Notes under the pieces: generated by a model
The model's input: only the letters and a program-made list of their open reading frames with translations
What the model was told of the DNA's origin: nothing
Database searches by the model: none
Position numbers and translations under genes: made by a program
Source: Collinsella aerofaciens
Lineage (GTDB): Bacteria; Actinomycetota; Coriobacteriia; Coriobacteriales; Coriobacteriaceae
Length of the DNA stretch: 64,000 bases
NCBI GenBank assembly: GCA_021639365.1
Contig: JAJXHK010000003.1
Location: forward strand, 41,888 to 105,887
Reading direction: 5' to 3'
Shown here: positions 8,005-16,807 of the stretch, piece after piece
Layout: every line of letters starts with the position of its first letter
Numbering within the stretch: position 1 is the stretch's first letter

Positions 8005-9473
8005 TCGCGTCGGAAATGTTGGTGTAAGCGCGCCGACGGCTGACCGCCAAACGCAAGCGGCCCCTGTCCTAGAATCTGGAATTGCTACATAACACAGGTT
8101 CTGGGAAAGGACAGGGACCGCTATGGAGATATTAGCAGACGCGATGCCGGATAAGGCCGCCATCCCGAGGTCGACCGACGGGATGGTCGACATCCAGTCG
8201 CTGCTCAGGCTGCTCGCCGAGCAGGTGGTCAACGCCATCATGGACGAGGAGGCCGACCAGCTCTGCGGCGATGGGGCCAACAGCAGGAACGGCTACCGCA
8301 ACCGCACGCTCGAGACGTGCGTGGGCACGCTCAACCTGAGAATCCCCAAGCTCAGGACGGGTAGCTTCTTCCCCGAGGACGTCCTCGAGCGCTACCAGCG
8401 CGTCGACCGCGCGCTCGTCGCGGCGGTGGCCGAGATGTACGCCACCGGCACCAGCACCAGGAAGGTGCAGAGGATAGTCGAGAAGATGGGCATCGAGAGG
8501 CTCGGCAGGGACCGCGTGAGCGCGATCGCCGCGACCCTCGACGCCGAGATAGCCGACCTCGCGGAGGGGCCGCTCGATGCGCGCGCGATACCCTACATCT
8601 GGCTCGACGCGACCTACGTCAAGTGCCGCCGCGGGGGCCGCGTGGCTTCGACCGCGGTGGTCACGGCGATAGGCTGCGACGAGTCCGGCTGGAGGCGGGT
8701 GCTGGGGGTGTCCGTGGTGGACACGGAGTCCTACGAATCGTGGCTCGGTTTCCTGCGAAAGCTGCGCGACCGCGGCGCGACCGGCACCGAGCTCGTCGTA
8801 TCCGATGCCCACGGGGGCCTGGTCAGGGCCATAGGCGAGGTCTTCCAGGGGGCGGCCTGGCAGCGATGCGCCGTGCACCTGATGCGCGACTGCATGCGCG
8901 AGGCCGGCTCCTGGCAGCTGAGGCGCCGCGTGGGGCGCATCGTCTCCTCGGTCTTCCGCGCCGGGGACGCCGCCACCGCCGTGGCCATGTACCACGCGGC
9001 ATGCGAGATGCTGGAGGGGTGCTGCCCGAGGGCGGCGAGGGTGCTCGAGGAGGCGGAGCCCGACGCGCTCGCGTACCTGGACTTCCCGCCGTCGCACTGG
9101 AAGCGCCTGCGCACCAACAACGTGCAGGAGCGCGCCAACAGGGAAATCAAGCGCCGCTCGCGCGTGGTGCAGGTCTTCCCGTCGGAGAGTTCGCTGCTCA
9201 GGCTCGTGGGCGCCGTCATGTGCGACCAGGCCGAGACATGGTCCGGCTCGCGCTACTTCTCGGAGAGGAAGATGGCCGAGATGCATGACGCCGCGTTCAG
9301 AATGGGTGCCGCGGGCGAGCACGACTGGGCGGAGCTGGAGAAGGCGGCCAGGAAGATGCTCGAATCCAGCCTGGAACTTGCCGACAGCGTGGAGGCGGCC
9401 TAGGATATCAACTGATTCCGGATATCGGACACAGGGGCCGCAAGGGCCCTTACACCAACTTTCTCGACACTAC
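8005..9473 (+). mobile_element. IS256-family insertion sequence with 11-bp flanking direct repeats
   Basis: About 1469 bp between exact copies of CGTCTTGATGA at 7994-8004 and 9474-9484. Near the ends are inverted repeats: GTTGGTGTAAG at the left (8019-8029) and its complement CTTACACCAAC at the right (about 9450-9460), plus an inner pair GCGGCCCCTGT (about 8058) with ACAGGGGCCGC (9431-9441). IS256 elements usually make 8-9-bp target duplications, so part of the 11 bp may be chance or belong to the element. The single gene is the transposase at 8123-9403. Confidence 0.75.
8123..9403 (+). CDS. IS256/Mutator-type transposase
   Basis: 426 aa, full length for the family (about 400). Start ATG 8123 behind AAAGGACAGGGACC. 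DDE signature: Asp in IWLDATYVK (about 158), Asp in VVSDAHGG (about 228) and Glu in ERANREIKRR (about 335); the C/H motif WQRCAVHLMRD typical of MULE-like transposases follows the second Asp. It moves its own element by a copy-out or cut-and-paste path. No frameshift or stop, so it is probably active. GC-richer and with a different codon style (AGG, AUA) from the neighbouring genes, consistent with recent arrival. Confidence 0.93.
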   Translation: MEILADAMPDKAAIPRSTDGMVDIQSLLRLLAEQVVNAIMDEEADQLCGDGANSRNGYRNRTLETCVGTLNLRIPKLRTGSFFPEDVLERYQRVDRALVAAVAEMYATGTSTRKVQRIVEKMGIERLGRDRVSAIAATLDAEIADLAEGPLDARAIPYIWLDATYVKCRRGGRVASTAVVTAIGCDESGWRRVLGVSVVDTESYESWLGFLRKLRDRGATGTELVVSDAHGGLVRAIGEVFQGAAWQRCAVHLMRDCMREAGSWQLRRRVGRIVSSVFRAGDAATAVAMYHAACEMLEGCCPRAARVLEEAEPDALAYLDFPPSHWKRLRTNNVQERANREIKRRSRVVQVFPSESSLLRLVGAVMCDQAETWSGSRYFSERKMAEMHDAAFRMGAAGEHDWAELEKAARKMLESSLELADSVEAA

Positions 9474-9484
9474 CGTCTTGATGA

Positions 9485-11434
9485 CTAGTTGGTCGTACCG
9501 GAATCGTCGCCTGAATCAGTACCAGAGCCAGAAATCGAAACCGTCAGCGTGATCGTGCTGTCGGTGGACTGCTTGCCGGTGGGGGAGACGCCTGTAACGG
9601 TGGCGTTCTCGTTACCGCTCACGGGGTTACCGTTCTGATCGCAGAAGGCGATGTTGTAGAAGCCGGCGTTGTTGAGCGCGGTGACGGCGGCGGAGATGCT
9701 CTTGCCGTACAGGTTGCCCGGGACGCTGGCCTTGCCGGACTTCTTGGCGATGACGACGGTGATCGTGGCGCCGGGCTTCTGCTTGCCGCTGGGGTTCCAG
9801 CTAATGACCGTGCCCTCGGTAACGGAGTCGTTTTCCTGATAGCTCACGTCAACGCCAAAGCCGGCCATGTCGAGGGCGTTGCGCGCCTGAGCCTCGGTCA
9901 TGTCGGTCAGATCGGGCACCGAGGTGGTATCAGGGCCGCTGGAGACCTTGTACGAGATGGTCGTGCCCTTCTCGACCTCCTTGCCGGCGTCAGTGCCCTG
10001 CTCAAAGACCTGGCCCTCTTCGGCCTCGTTGGCAGCCTCGGTAGCGCTGCCCTTCAGGCCCACGCTTGCCAGCGCGGCCTCTGCCTGGTCCTTGGTCAGG
10101 CCGACGAGCTGCGGGACCTCAACCTTCTCGGAAGGCTTGGGGCCCTTGGAGATCACCAGGTTCACCCTCGTGCCCTTGGCCTTCTTGGTGTTGCCGTTGG
10201 GGGTCTGCTCGGCGACCTTGCCCTCATCGACATCGTCGTTGTAGCTCTGGTCGACGGTGCCAACCTCAAGGCCGGCCTCCTTGATCAGCTCAATAGCGGT
10301 TTCCTGGTCCTTGCCCAGCACGTCGGGCACCGTGACCTGTTCGCCGCTGAACATGCCCGTGGCAAAAGCCACCACAACGCCAATCACGGCGATGGCGGCA
10401 ACCACGGCGGCGATGATCTTGTTCTTGTTGGACTTGGGCTTCTCGACCTCGTAGGAACCCGTGGAGCCCGAGACGGCGCTACGTGCGGTGTTCTGGCCGC
10501 TCACGCCCGAGACGGGACGAACCATGGCGCGCGTGGAGTCGGAAAGCTCGCGCGTCTTGGTGGCGCCCAGGTCGCCGGCGGCACCGATGATGCGCGTGGG
10601 CTCCGAGACGTTGACAGCGCGGCCGGACAGGTAGTTGTTGAGCACCTGGCGCAGCTCATCTGCCGTCTGGAAGCGATTCGCCGGGTCCTTCTCCATGCAC
10701 TTGAGGATGATGCGCTCAAGGTCGGCGTCGACACCGGAGTTGATCTGGCTCGGCGGAATAGGCAACTCGTTGACCTGCTTGAGTGCGACCGAGATAGCGT
10801 CGTCACCGTCAAAGGGAACGCGGCCAGTGGCGCACTCGTACATCACGACGCCCAGCGAGTAGATATCCGAGGTGGGGCCGAGGTCCTGACCGCGGGTCTG
10901 CTCGGGGCTGACGTAGTGGGCGGTTCCCAGCACGTTGTTGTCTTGCGTGAGGTGGCTGTTCTTGGCGCGCGCGATGCCAAAGTCCATCACCTTGATGTTG
11001 CCGTCGGGCAGCACCATGATGTTCTGCGGCTTAATGTCGCGGTGGATGATTTCGTGCTTGTGGGCGACCGAAAGCGCGGAGCTGATCTGCGAGCCGATCT
11101 GGGCGACCTTCTTGGGGTCGAGGGCGCCGTGGCTCTTGATGCCGCTCTTAAGGTCGGTGCCGCGCAGGTACTCCATGACGATGTAATAGGTGTCGCCGTC
11201 CTTGCCCCAATCGTAGACGCCCACGATATAGGGGGAGGAGAGACCGGCTGCTGCCTGGGCCTCCTGCTTAAAGCGTGCGGCGAAGGTTGCGTCGCCAGCA
11301 TACTGCGGCAGCATGATCTTGACGGCAACCGTGCGGTCGAGGACCTGGTCCTGTGCACGGTAGACGGTCGCCATGCCGCCTGTTCCCACCTTATCCTTGA
11401 GGAGGTATCTTCCCCCGAGGACCCTCTGTTCCAT
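9485..11434 (-). CDS. pknB: Ser/Thr protein kinase with four PASTA repeats (PknB/PrkC type)
   Basis: 649 aa from ATG 11434 (MEQRVLGGRY), behind TAGGAGCAGG; an upstream ATG at 11449 in frame overlaps that site. Kinase domain about 8-268: glycine loop GTGGMATVY, Lys39 in VAVKI, HRDIKPQN at 131-138, DFG 151-153. A juxtamembrane Ser/Thr-rich linker, one membrane span (about 340-362) and four extracellular PASTA repeats follow, then a Gly/Ser/Asp-rich tail. PASTA kinases sense muropeptides or lipid II and phosphorylate division and cell-wall proteins. Last gene of the minus-strand operon, after the SEDS-PBP fusion (132-bp gap). An IS sits immediately beyond the stop. Confidence 0.93.
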   Translation of the reverse strand: MEQRVLGGRYLLKDKVGTGGMATVYRAQDQVLDRTVAVKIMLPQYAGDATFAARFKQEAQAAAGLSSPYIVGVYDWGKDGDTYYIVMEYLRGTDLKSGIKSHGALDPKKVAQIGSQISSALSVAHKHEIIHRDIKPQNIMVLPDGNIKVMDFGIARAKNSHLTQDNNVLGTAHYVSPEQTRGQDLGPTSDIYSLGVVMYECATGRVPFDGDDAISVALKQVNELPIPPSQINSGVDADLERIILKCMEKDPANRFQTADELRQVLNNYLSGRAVNVSEPTRIIGAAGDLGATKTRELSDSTRAMVRPVSGVSGQNTARSAVSGSTGSYEVEKPKSNKNKIIAAVVAAIAVIGVVVAFATGMFSGEQVTVPDVLGKDQETAIELIKEAGLEVGTVDQSYNDDVDEGKVAEQTPNGNTKKAKGTRVNLVISKGPKPSEKVEVPQLVGLTKDQAEAALASVGLKGSATEAANEAEEGQVFEQGTDAGKEVEKGTTISYKVSSGPDTTSVPDLTDMTEAQARNALDMAGFGVDVSYQENDSVTEGTVISWNPSGKQKPGATITVVIAKKSGKASVPGNLYGKSISAAVTALNNAGFYNIAFCDQNGNPVSGNENATVTGVSPTGKQSTDSTITLTVSISGSGTDSGDDSGTTN

Positions 11435-11566
11435 TCCTGCTCCTAACATAACTATTCGCTCAACGATGTGTGTAGTACCTACGATGTGGCCGCTGGGGCC
11501 GTGTGGCGCGTTGCCGCTAACTCTTCGGCCGCGGCGCGCCTCGGGTGTCCGATTCGATCATGGGCA

Positions 11567-14437
11567 TCACGCTCCCTGTGCGGCAAGCGCCGCGGTCAGG
11601 ACGATACCGGCGATCTTGGCGGCCTCGACGTCATGCTTGTCGAAATCCTCCAAGGCCACCGAGATGGCGACCGTGGGTGAATCGTAAGGTGCAAAGCCAA
11701 CGAACATCGAGTTGACGTGGGTGCCGCCGGTCTCGGCCGAGCCGGTCTTGCCGGCGACCTTGACGCCGGGGATCTGGGCATCGGTGCCGGTGCCGGACTG
11801 GACGACGGCAAGCATGGCCTGCTTGACCTGGTCGGCCGTGGCGGAGCTGACGGCCTGACCAAGCGAGCGCGACTGCGTGGTCTTGACCACGGTTCCGTCC
11901 GGGGCGAGTACCTGGGCTACAAAGTACGGGTCCATGACCACGCCGCTGTTAGCGATGGCGGCGGCAATCACGGCGTTCTGCATGACGGTGGTCTGCGGGC
12001 CGGGCGTGTGGTCCATGCCGACAGGCTGGCCGGCGCCGGCCCAGGCGGTCTCCCACTCGGTCATGAGCGACGGGTCGGCCATGATGGAGGCCGCGGAGGT
12101 CAGGTCCTGGCCGAGCTTTTGGCCGTAGCCAAAGGCGTTGGCAAACTGCACGAGCGTGTTTGCGCCAACTTCGTTTGCCACCTGGCCAAAGACGACGTTG
12201 GAGGACACGGCAAAGGCCTGCTGCAGGCTGATGGTGCCGTAGCTCTCGTTGGCAGAGTTGGTGACCGGTGCGTTGCCGATGTCCATGGAGCCGGGCGCCT
12301 GGTAGGTGCTGGTAAGGCTGGCGGTACCGGTCTCGAGTGCCGCGGAAAGCGTAACGACCTTAAACGTTGAGCCCGGCGTGTACAGCGCGTCCATGGCGCG
12401 ATTGTACATGGAGCCGTCCTCGCCGCCGCCCGTCTGCAGCAGGGCATCGATGTTGGTGTTGTCGTAGGTGGGCGAGCTGGCACATGCGAGCACCGCGCCG
12501 GTACGCGGGTCGATGACCACTACAGCGCCCTTAAAGCCCTTGAGCGCCTGCTCAGCAGCCGTCTGGATGCGCGAGTCGATGGTGAGCTTGGCGGTGTTGC
12601 CCGGCTGGGTCTGGCCCGCGAGCGACGCGATGGCGTTGTTCCAGCTGGAGTAATCCTTAGAGCCGGTGAGCGTGTCGTTCATGACGCTCTCGATGGCGGT
12701 GGTGCCATACTGCTGGCTCACGTAGCCAACCACGTGCGCTGCCAGGTTACCGTTGGGGTAGGAGCGTACGTAGGTGCCGTCCTCCTGCTGCAGCGACTCG
12801 GCCAGCGTCACGCCGTCGGACGTGATGATGGAGCCGCGCTGGATGTACTTGGAGCGGGCGATGGTGTGGTTGTTGGTCGGCATGTCCTGATAGTCCTTGG
12901 CCTTGATGACCTGGACATAGGTGAGGTTGCCGATGAGGATGGCGAACAGCGCCGTAAAGGCGAGCACCGCACGGGTTAGACGGTTGGCGAGCGCAACGCG
13001 GCCGAGCACACCGGATTCGGGCGTGTCAAGCAGGCGACGGCGCATGCGCGAGGCGGCGGAGTGGCTGCCACGGGCGTACGAAGACGAAGTGGCGAAGCGC
13101 GTGCCGGCCGGGGAGGCCGCCGAGGCGACCTGGTCGTCGGTGATGGCGGCCATGGTGCCGGTGCCGGTGAGCTCGGCCTCACGACCGGTTGCCTCGTCAC
13201 CGGCGCGCAGCAAAAGCGCGACGATGATAAAGCTTGCCAGCAGCGAGGAGCCGCCCTGGCTCATAAAGGGCAGGGTGACGCCGGTCAGCGGGATCAGGCG
13301 GGTTACGCCGCCAACGATCAAGAAGGCCTGGAAGCTGATGGCGGCCGTAAGGCCCGTGGCGCTAAAGGCAGCGAGGTCGGATTTAGCACGGGCAGCCGTG
13401 GTGAGGCCACGCACGGCAAAGAGCATAAACAGGATGAGCACGGCGCCGCCGCCCAAAAGGCCCATCTCCTCGCCGATAGCCGAGAAGATAAAGTCGGACT
13501 CGACGACAGGGATGTTGTTGGCCATGCCGTTGCCGATGCCAACACCGACCAGACCGCCGTCGGCGAGCGAGAAGAGCGACTGGACGATCTGGTAGCCCTG
13601 GCCCTGGGCGTCCTTAAACGGATCGACCCAAACCTGGAAACGCACCTGAACGTGAGACAGGAACTTGTAGGCGCCTACGGCTCCGACGGCTAAGAGCGCA
13701 AGGCCGATAACGACATATGAAAAGCGCCCCGTGGCAACGTAGAGCATCAGCAAGAAGATGGTGTAGAACAGCACGGCCGAACCCAGGTCGCGTTCGAAGA
13801 CGACGACGAGCAGGCACACACCCCACACGGCAAACAGCGGCAGCAGCAGTCGCAGGCGAGGGATCTTAAAGCCCAGGATCTTGCGGTTGGAGATGGAGAG
13901 CAGCTCGCGGTTCTCGGCCAGGTATCCGGCCAGGAACAGGACGATAAAGACCTTGGCGAACTCGCCGGGCTGGATGGTAAAGCCCGCGATGCGAATCCAC
14001 AGCTTGGAGCCCGAGATCGTGGTGCCGATAAAGATAGGCAGCATCAGCAGGATGATGCCGATGATGCCAAAGGTGTACTTGTAGCGCATGACCACGTCGA
14101 GGTTTTTGACCAGTGCGAGCGTTCCCACCATCAGGGCCACCGAGACAAACAGGATGATGAGCTGTGAGATGGCGAGAGCGGGGGCGAGACGCGTCACGAA
14201 CGTGATGCCGATGCCCGAAAGTATAAATACGATGGGTAGGATGGCGGGGTCGGCACCGGGCGCCAAGATGCGCACGGCAATGTGGGCCGCGGCAAAGGCG
14301 GCAAAGAGGCCGATCGGTACGGCGAGCGTCTCAAAGGAGATGGCGGCGCCCGCGGTGAGGACGTACATCGCATACAGCAGGATGACGGGGAACGCCGAGG
14401 CGATGAGCAAGAGCAGCTCGGTGTTGCGGCGACTCAT
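11567..14437 (-). CDS. FtsW/RodA (SEDS) glycosyltransferase fused to class B penicillin-binding protein
   Basis: 956 aa from ATG 14437 (MSRRNTELL), eight bases after AAAGGGAG. Residues about 1-430 are a multi-span SEDS domain (peptidoglycan polymerase). A linker and a further membrane segment (about 485-508) lead to a PBP2-like part: dimerisation region starting RGSIITSDGVTLAES, then the transpeptidase with Ser690 in the STFK motif and Lys897 in KTGSAETGG. Known: SEDS and class B PBPs work as pairs, usually as separate neighbouring genes. Here both activities are in one chain, fixing a 1:1 complex. The neighbours match the actinobacterial pstP-rodA-pbpA-pknB order. The frame has no stop and the linker is long, so fusion rather than sequencing error is likely. 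Confidence 0.9.
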   Translation of the reverse strand: MSRRNTELLLLIASAFPVILLYAMYVLTAGAAISFETLAVPIGLFAAFAAAHIAVRILAPGADPAILPIVFILSGIGITFVTRLAPALAISQLIILFVSVALMVGTLALVKNLDVVMRYKYTFGIIGIILLMLPIFIGTTISGSKLWIRIAGFTIQPGEFAKVFIVLFLAGYLAENRELLSISNRKILGFKIPRLRLLLPLFAVWGVCLLVVVFERDLGSAVLFYTIFLLMLYVATGRFSYVVIGLALLAVGAVGAYKFLSHVQVRFQVWVDPFKDAQGQGYQIVQSLFSLADGGLVGVGIGNGMANNIPVVESDFIFSAIGEEMGLLGGGAVLILFMLFAVRGLTTAARAKSDLAAFSATGLTAAISFQAFLIVGGVTRLIPLTGVTLPFMSQGGSSLLASFIIVALLLRAGDEATGREAELTGTGTMAAITDDQVASAASPAGTRFATSSSYARGSHSAASRMRRRLLDTPESGVLGRVALANRLTRAVLAFTALFAILIGNLTYVQVIKAKDYQDMPTNNHTIARSKYIQRGSIITSDGVTLAESLQQEDGTYVRSYPNGNLAAHVVGYVSQQYGTTAIESVMNDTLTGSKDYSSWNNAIASLAGQTQPGNTAKLTIDSRIQTAAEQALKGFKGAVVVIDPRTGAVLACASSPTYDNTNIDALLQTGGGEDGSMYNRAMDALYTPGSTFKVVTLSAALETGTASLTSTYQAPGSMDIGNAPVTNSANESYGTISLQQAFAVSSNVVFGQVANEVGANTLVQFANAFGYGQKLGQDLTSAASIMADPSLMTEWETAWAGAGQPVGMDHTPGPQTTVMQNAVIAAAIANSGVVMDPYFVAQVLAPDGTVVKTTQSRSLGQAVSSATADQVKQAMLAVVQSGTGTDAQIPGVKVAGKTGSAETGGTHVNSMFVGFAPYDSPTVAISVALEDFDKHDVEAAKIAGIVLTAALAAQGA

Positions 14438-14453
14438 AAGCGGCACTCCCTTT

Positions 14454-16388
14454 CTAATTCTTATCGGAGGCTTCGGCCTCGGCGGACTGTTCGGCGGTTT
14501 TCTCGGAATCTGATTCGGAGGTCGATCCCTGATTGGTGTTGTCGCGAATCGTTTGCGCGTCGATCACCTGGCGGGTCTGTTCCTCGTCGATCTGGTGGCG
14601 GTACTTGGATATCGTGTCCTGCGCATCGTCGACACTTGTTTGCGGAATGCCCGCCTTGAGGCGGTTTTGCGTGTCTTCGGGCAGGTCGGACAGCTTAATG
14701 CTGGTTTCGCTTTCGAGCCAGTGGAGCTTGAGTCCGAGCGGCTTGCCGGGCAGGCCGCGCCAGACGGCGACATTGCCCTGGTAGGTACCCAGGTAGTACG
14801 AGCCGGTGACACCCGTGTAGGCCCAGATGCCAGCTGCCAGCACAAAGACGAGGGCCAGGATGGCGGCGATAGTAATGTTGCGGCGACGCACGCGTTGCGC
14901 TTCGCGCATAACGCCATCGTCAACCAGGTCAACGACTACTACGGTCACGTTGTCGTGGCCGCCGGCGGCAAGCGCCGCGTCCACTAGGTTGTCGACGCAG
15001 ATTTGCGCGGTTGAGGACTGCGTGGCGATGTTCTCGATATCGCTATCGGGAATCATGCTCGAAAGGCCGTCGGAGCACAGGATCAGGCGGTCGCCTTCCT
15101 CGATATGCAGAGTGAAGTGGTCGGCATACATGGCGGGGTCCGAGCCCAGCGCACGGGTGATGACCGAACGGTTGGGGTGGACGCGAGCCTCGTCTGCCGT
15201 AATCTCGCCGGCGTCCACGAGCTCCTCCACGTAGGAGTGGTCGCGGGTCACGCGGATGAGCGTGCCCTCGTGGAGCAGGTAGGCGCGAGAGTCACCCACG
15301 TGGGCGATGGCGAGCGTGTCGTTTTCGATATAGGCGCAAGTGGCTGTGCAGCCCATGCCGGGCTTGCCCAGGCCGTTCAGGGCCGCCTCGATTACGGCGG
15401 CGTTGGCTGCCTCGACGGCTGCGGCCAGGCGTGCTGCGTCGGCGGACTGCGGGGCCGTCTTGGCAATAGTCTCGACGGCGATGGAAGAGGCTACCTCGCC
15501 GGCGGCGTGACCGCCCATGCCGTCGCATACGCAAAAGAGCGGCGACTGCACCAGGTAGGAATCCTCATTGTGCGGGCGTACGCAGCCAACGTCGGAGCGG
15601 GCGCCCCACATGAGTTGCGTGGTGGTGCCGGCATCATAGGTCGAGTCGGTCTCGATGCGCTCCTCGGTCAGGGGCTCAAAGCTCATGGTCGAGCCGGGGT
15701 CTTTGAGCTTGGCCTCAACGGCGGCAACGTCGATCTCGGCTGTATCACCGGGAGAGACGGTGTCGGTCTCGGCGTTTGATTCGGAATCGCCGGTGTCCGG
15801 GGAGCCGGGCTCCTCGGACACGCGGGCGGTCGACTCGCCGTCTTGCGGGCTGACGTCTATAGGCTCGGGCGTCGCAAAGTGCGACGGCGCGGGCATGCTT
15901 TGCGACTGGGCGGCGGGCTCGGCCACGGCATCGGACTCGCTTGCGGGCGCAGACTGCGGGGTCTTGGGTGCAGGGCCGTCCTCGGGGGATGGCCCCGCTT
16001 CGGGCGCCGGCGTAGACACGGGCGCAACTTCGGATGCCGGAGCTATGGGAAACGCCGGCGCGGCGGGCTCGGGTGCTGCAAACACCGCAGCGCTCTCGTT
16101 GATTGCCGCGGCGACGGGCTCCGCAAAGTGAGCTGGCGCCGAGGTTGCTTCGGGTGCTGTGGGCTGTTCCGCAGCATGTGCGCCGATGGGCGCCGCTACG
16201 GCATCCTCTTCGTCCTCGTTATCGGCGAGATCCGAAATATCATGCGTTACATGCGAAAGAGGCAGGGAGAACACGGTGTCCTCGGGTTCCACGGGTGCGG
16301 AGCCCGCCGGAGCGGCGTGGGCCGGCGCAGCTGTGGCAGCAGCCGGTGCCTCGGTCATAGTCGCGGACTTGTTCTCCTCGTCGATCAT
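14454..16388 (-). CDS. PP2C-type Ser/Thr phosphatase with long N-terminal extension and membrane anchor
   Basis: 644 aa; the ATG at 16388 overlaps the stop of the FHA gene (ATGA). The first about 255 residues are Ala/Pro/Glu-rich and disordered-looking. The phosphatase domain (about 256-495) has the metal motifs RSDVGCVRPHNEDS, VCDGMGGHAAGE, HVGDSRAYL and GGHDNVTVVVV. One membrane span (about 503-525) is followed by an outside domain of about 115 residues. This is the partner that reverses the operon kinases (PstP role). Actinobacterial PstP lacks such a long N-terminal arm; its function is unknown and it could be a docking or substrate region. Confidence 0.92.
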   Translation of the reverse strand: MIDEENKSATMTEAPAAATAAPAHAAPAGSAPVEPEDTVFSLPLSHVTHDISDLADNEDEEDAVAAPIGAHAAEQPTAPEATSAPAHFAEPVAAAINESAAVFAAPEPAAPAFPIAPASEVAPVSTPAPEAGPSPEDGPAPKTPQSAPASESDAVAEPAAQSQSMPAPSHFATPEPIDVSPQDGESTARVSEEPGSPDTGDSESNAETDTVSPGDTAEIDVAAVEAKLKDPGSTMSFEPLTEERIETDSTYDAGTTTQLMWGARSDVGCVRPHNEDSYLVQSPLFCVCDGMGGHAAGEVASSIAVETIAKTAPQSADAARLAAAVEAANAAVIEAALNGLGKPGMGCTATCAYIENDTLAIAHVGDSRAYLLHEGTLIRVTRDHSYVEELVDAGEITADEARVHPNRSVITRALGSDPAMYADHFTLHIEEGDRLILCSDGLSSMIPDSDIENIATQSSTAQICVDNLVDAALAAGGHDNVTVVVVDLVDDGVMREAQRVRRRNITIAAILALVFVLAAGIWAYTGVTGSYYLGTYQGNVAVWRGLPGKPLGLKLHWLESETSIKLSDLPEDTQNRLKAGIPQTSVDDAQDTISKYRHQIDEEQTRQVIDAQTIRDNTNQGSTSESDSEKTAEQSAEAEASDKN

Positions 16389-16801
16389 CGACGGTTCACC
16401 TTCATGACCACATCGCCGATCTGGACTTCGTCGCCCTCGCGCAGCGTTGCGGGCTCCACAAGCTGGCGGCCGTTGACGAGCGTGCCGTTAAGCGAGTTGA
16501 GGTCCTCGATGATGAGCGCCGGGCCCTGCAGCGAAAAGCGCGCATGCGAGGCCGAGACGAATGGTTCGTTGATGCAGATGTCCGAAGATGGCGAGCGACC
16601 GACGATGACGGGGCCGAGCATATCTACGTGGATGCCGCGGATACCGCGCGGACCCTTGTCCACATCGATCGTCCAGATAGCCGAGTCGCGGCGCTGTCCG
16701 CGCACAAGCCCCACGCCGGTCTTCATGACGGCGAACAGGAAGATATAGAGCAGGGCGACCAGGACGATGCGGCCTGCAAAAAGGACGATATCGATGTTCA
16801 T
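16385..16801 (-). CDS. Membrane-anchored FHA-domain protein (FhaB/FipA type)
   Basis: 138 aa. One N-terminal membrane span (about 7-29), then an FHA domain (about 55-135) with VIVGRSPSSDICI, SASHARF and EDLNSLNGTLVNG, the phosphothreonine-binding loops. FHA proteins dock to phosphorylated kinases and recruit wall-synthesis enzymes such as RodA/FtsW. Six bases separate it from the preceding FHA gene, and its stop overlaps the phosphatase start. Confidence 0.9.
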   Translation of the reverse strand: MNIDIVLFAGRIVLVALLYIFLFAVMKTGVGLVRGQRRDSAIWTIDVDKGPRGIRGIHVDMLGPVIVGRSPSSDICINEPFVSASHARFSLQGPALIIEDLNSLNGTLVNGRQLVEPATLREGDEVQIGDVVMKVNRR

Positions 16802-16807
16802 AAGCGA

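Noticed and set aside
8059..9439. IS256 ends set at the inner GGCCCCTGT inverted repeat
   Set aside because: No matching target duplication there; the outer GTTGGTGTAAG pair plus the 11-bp direct repeats fit better.
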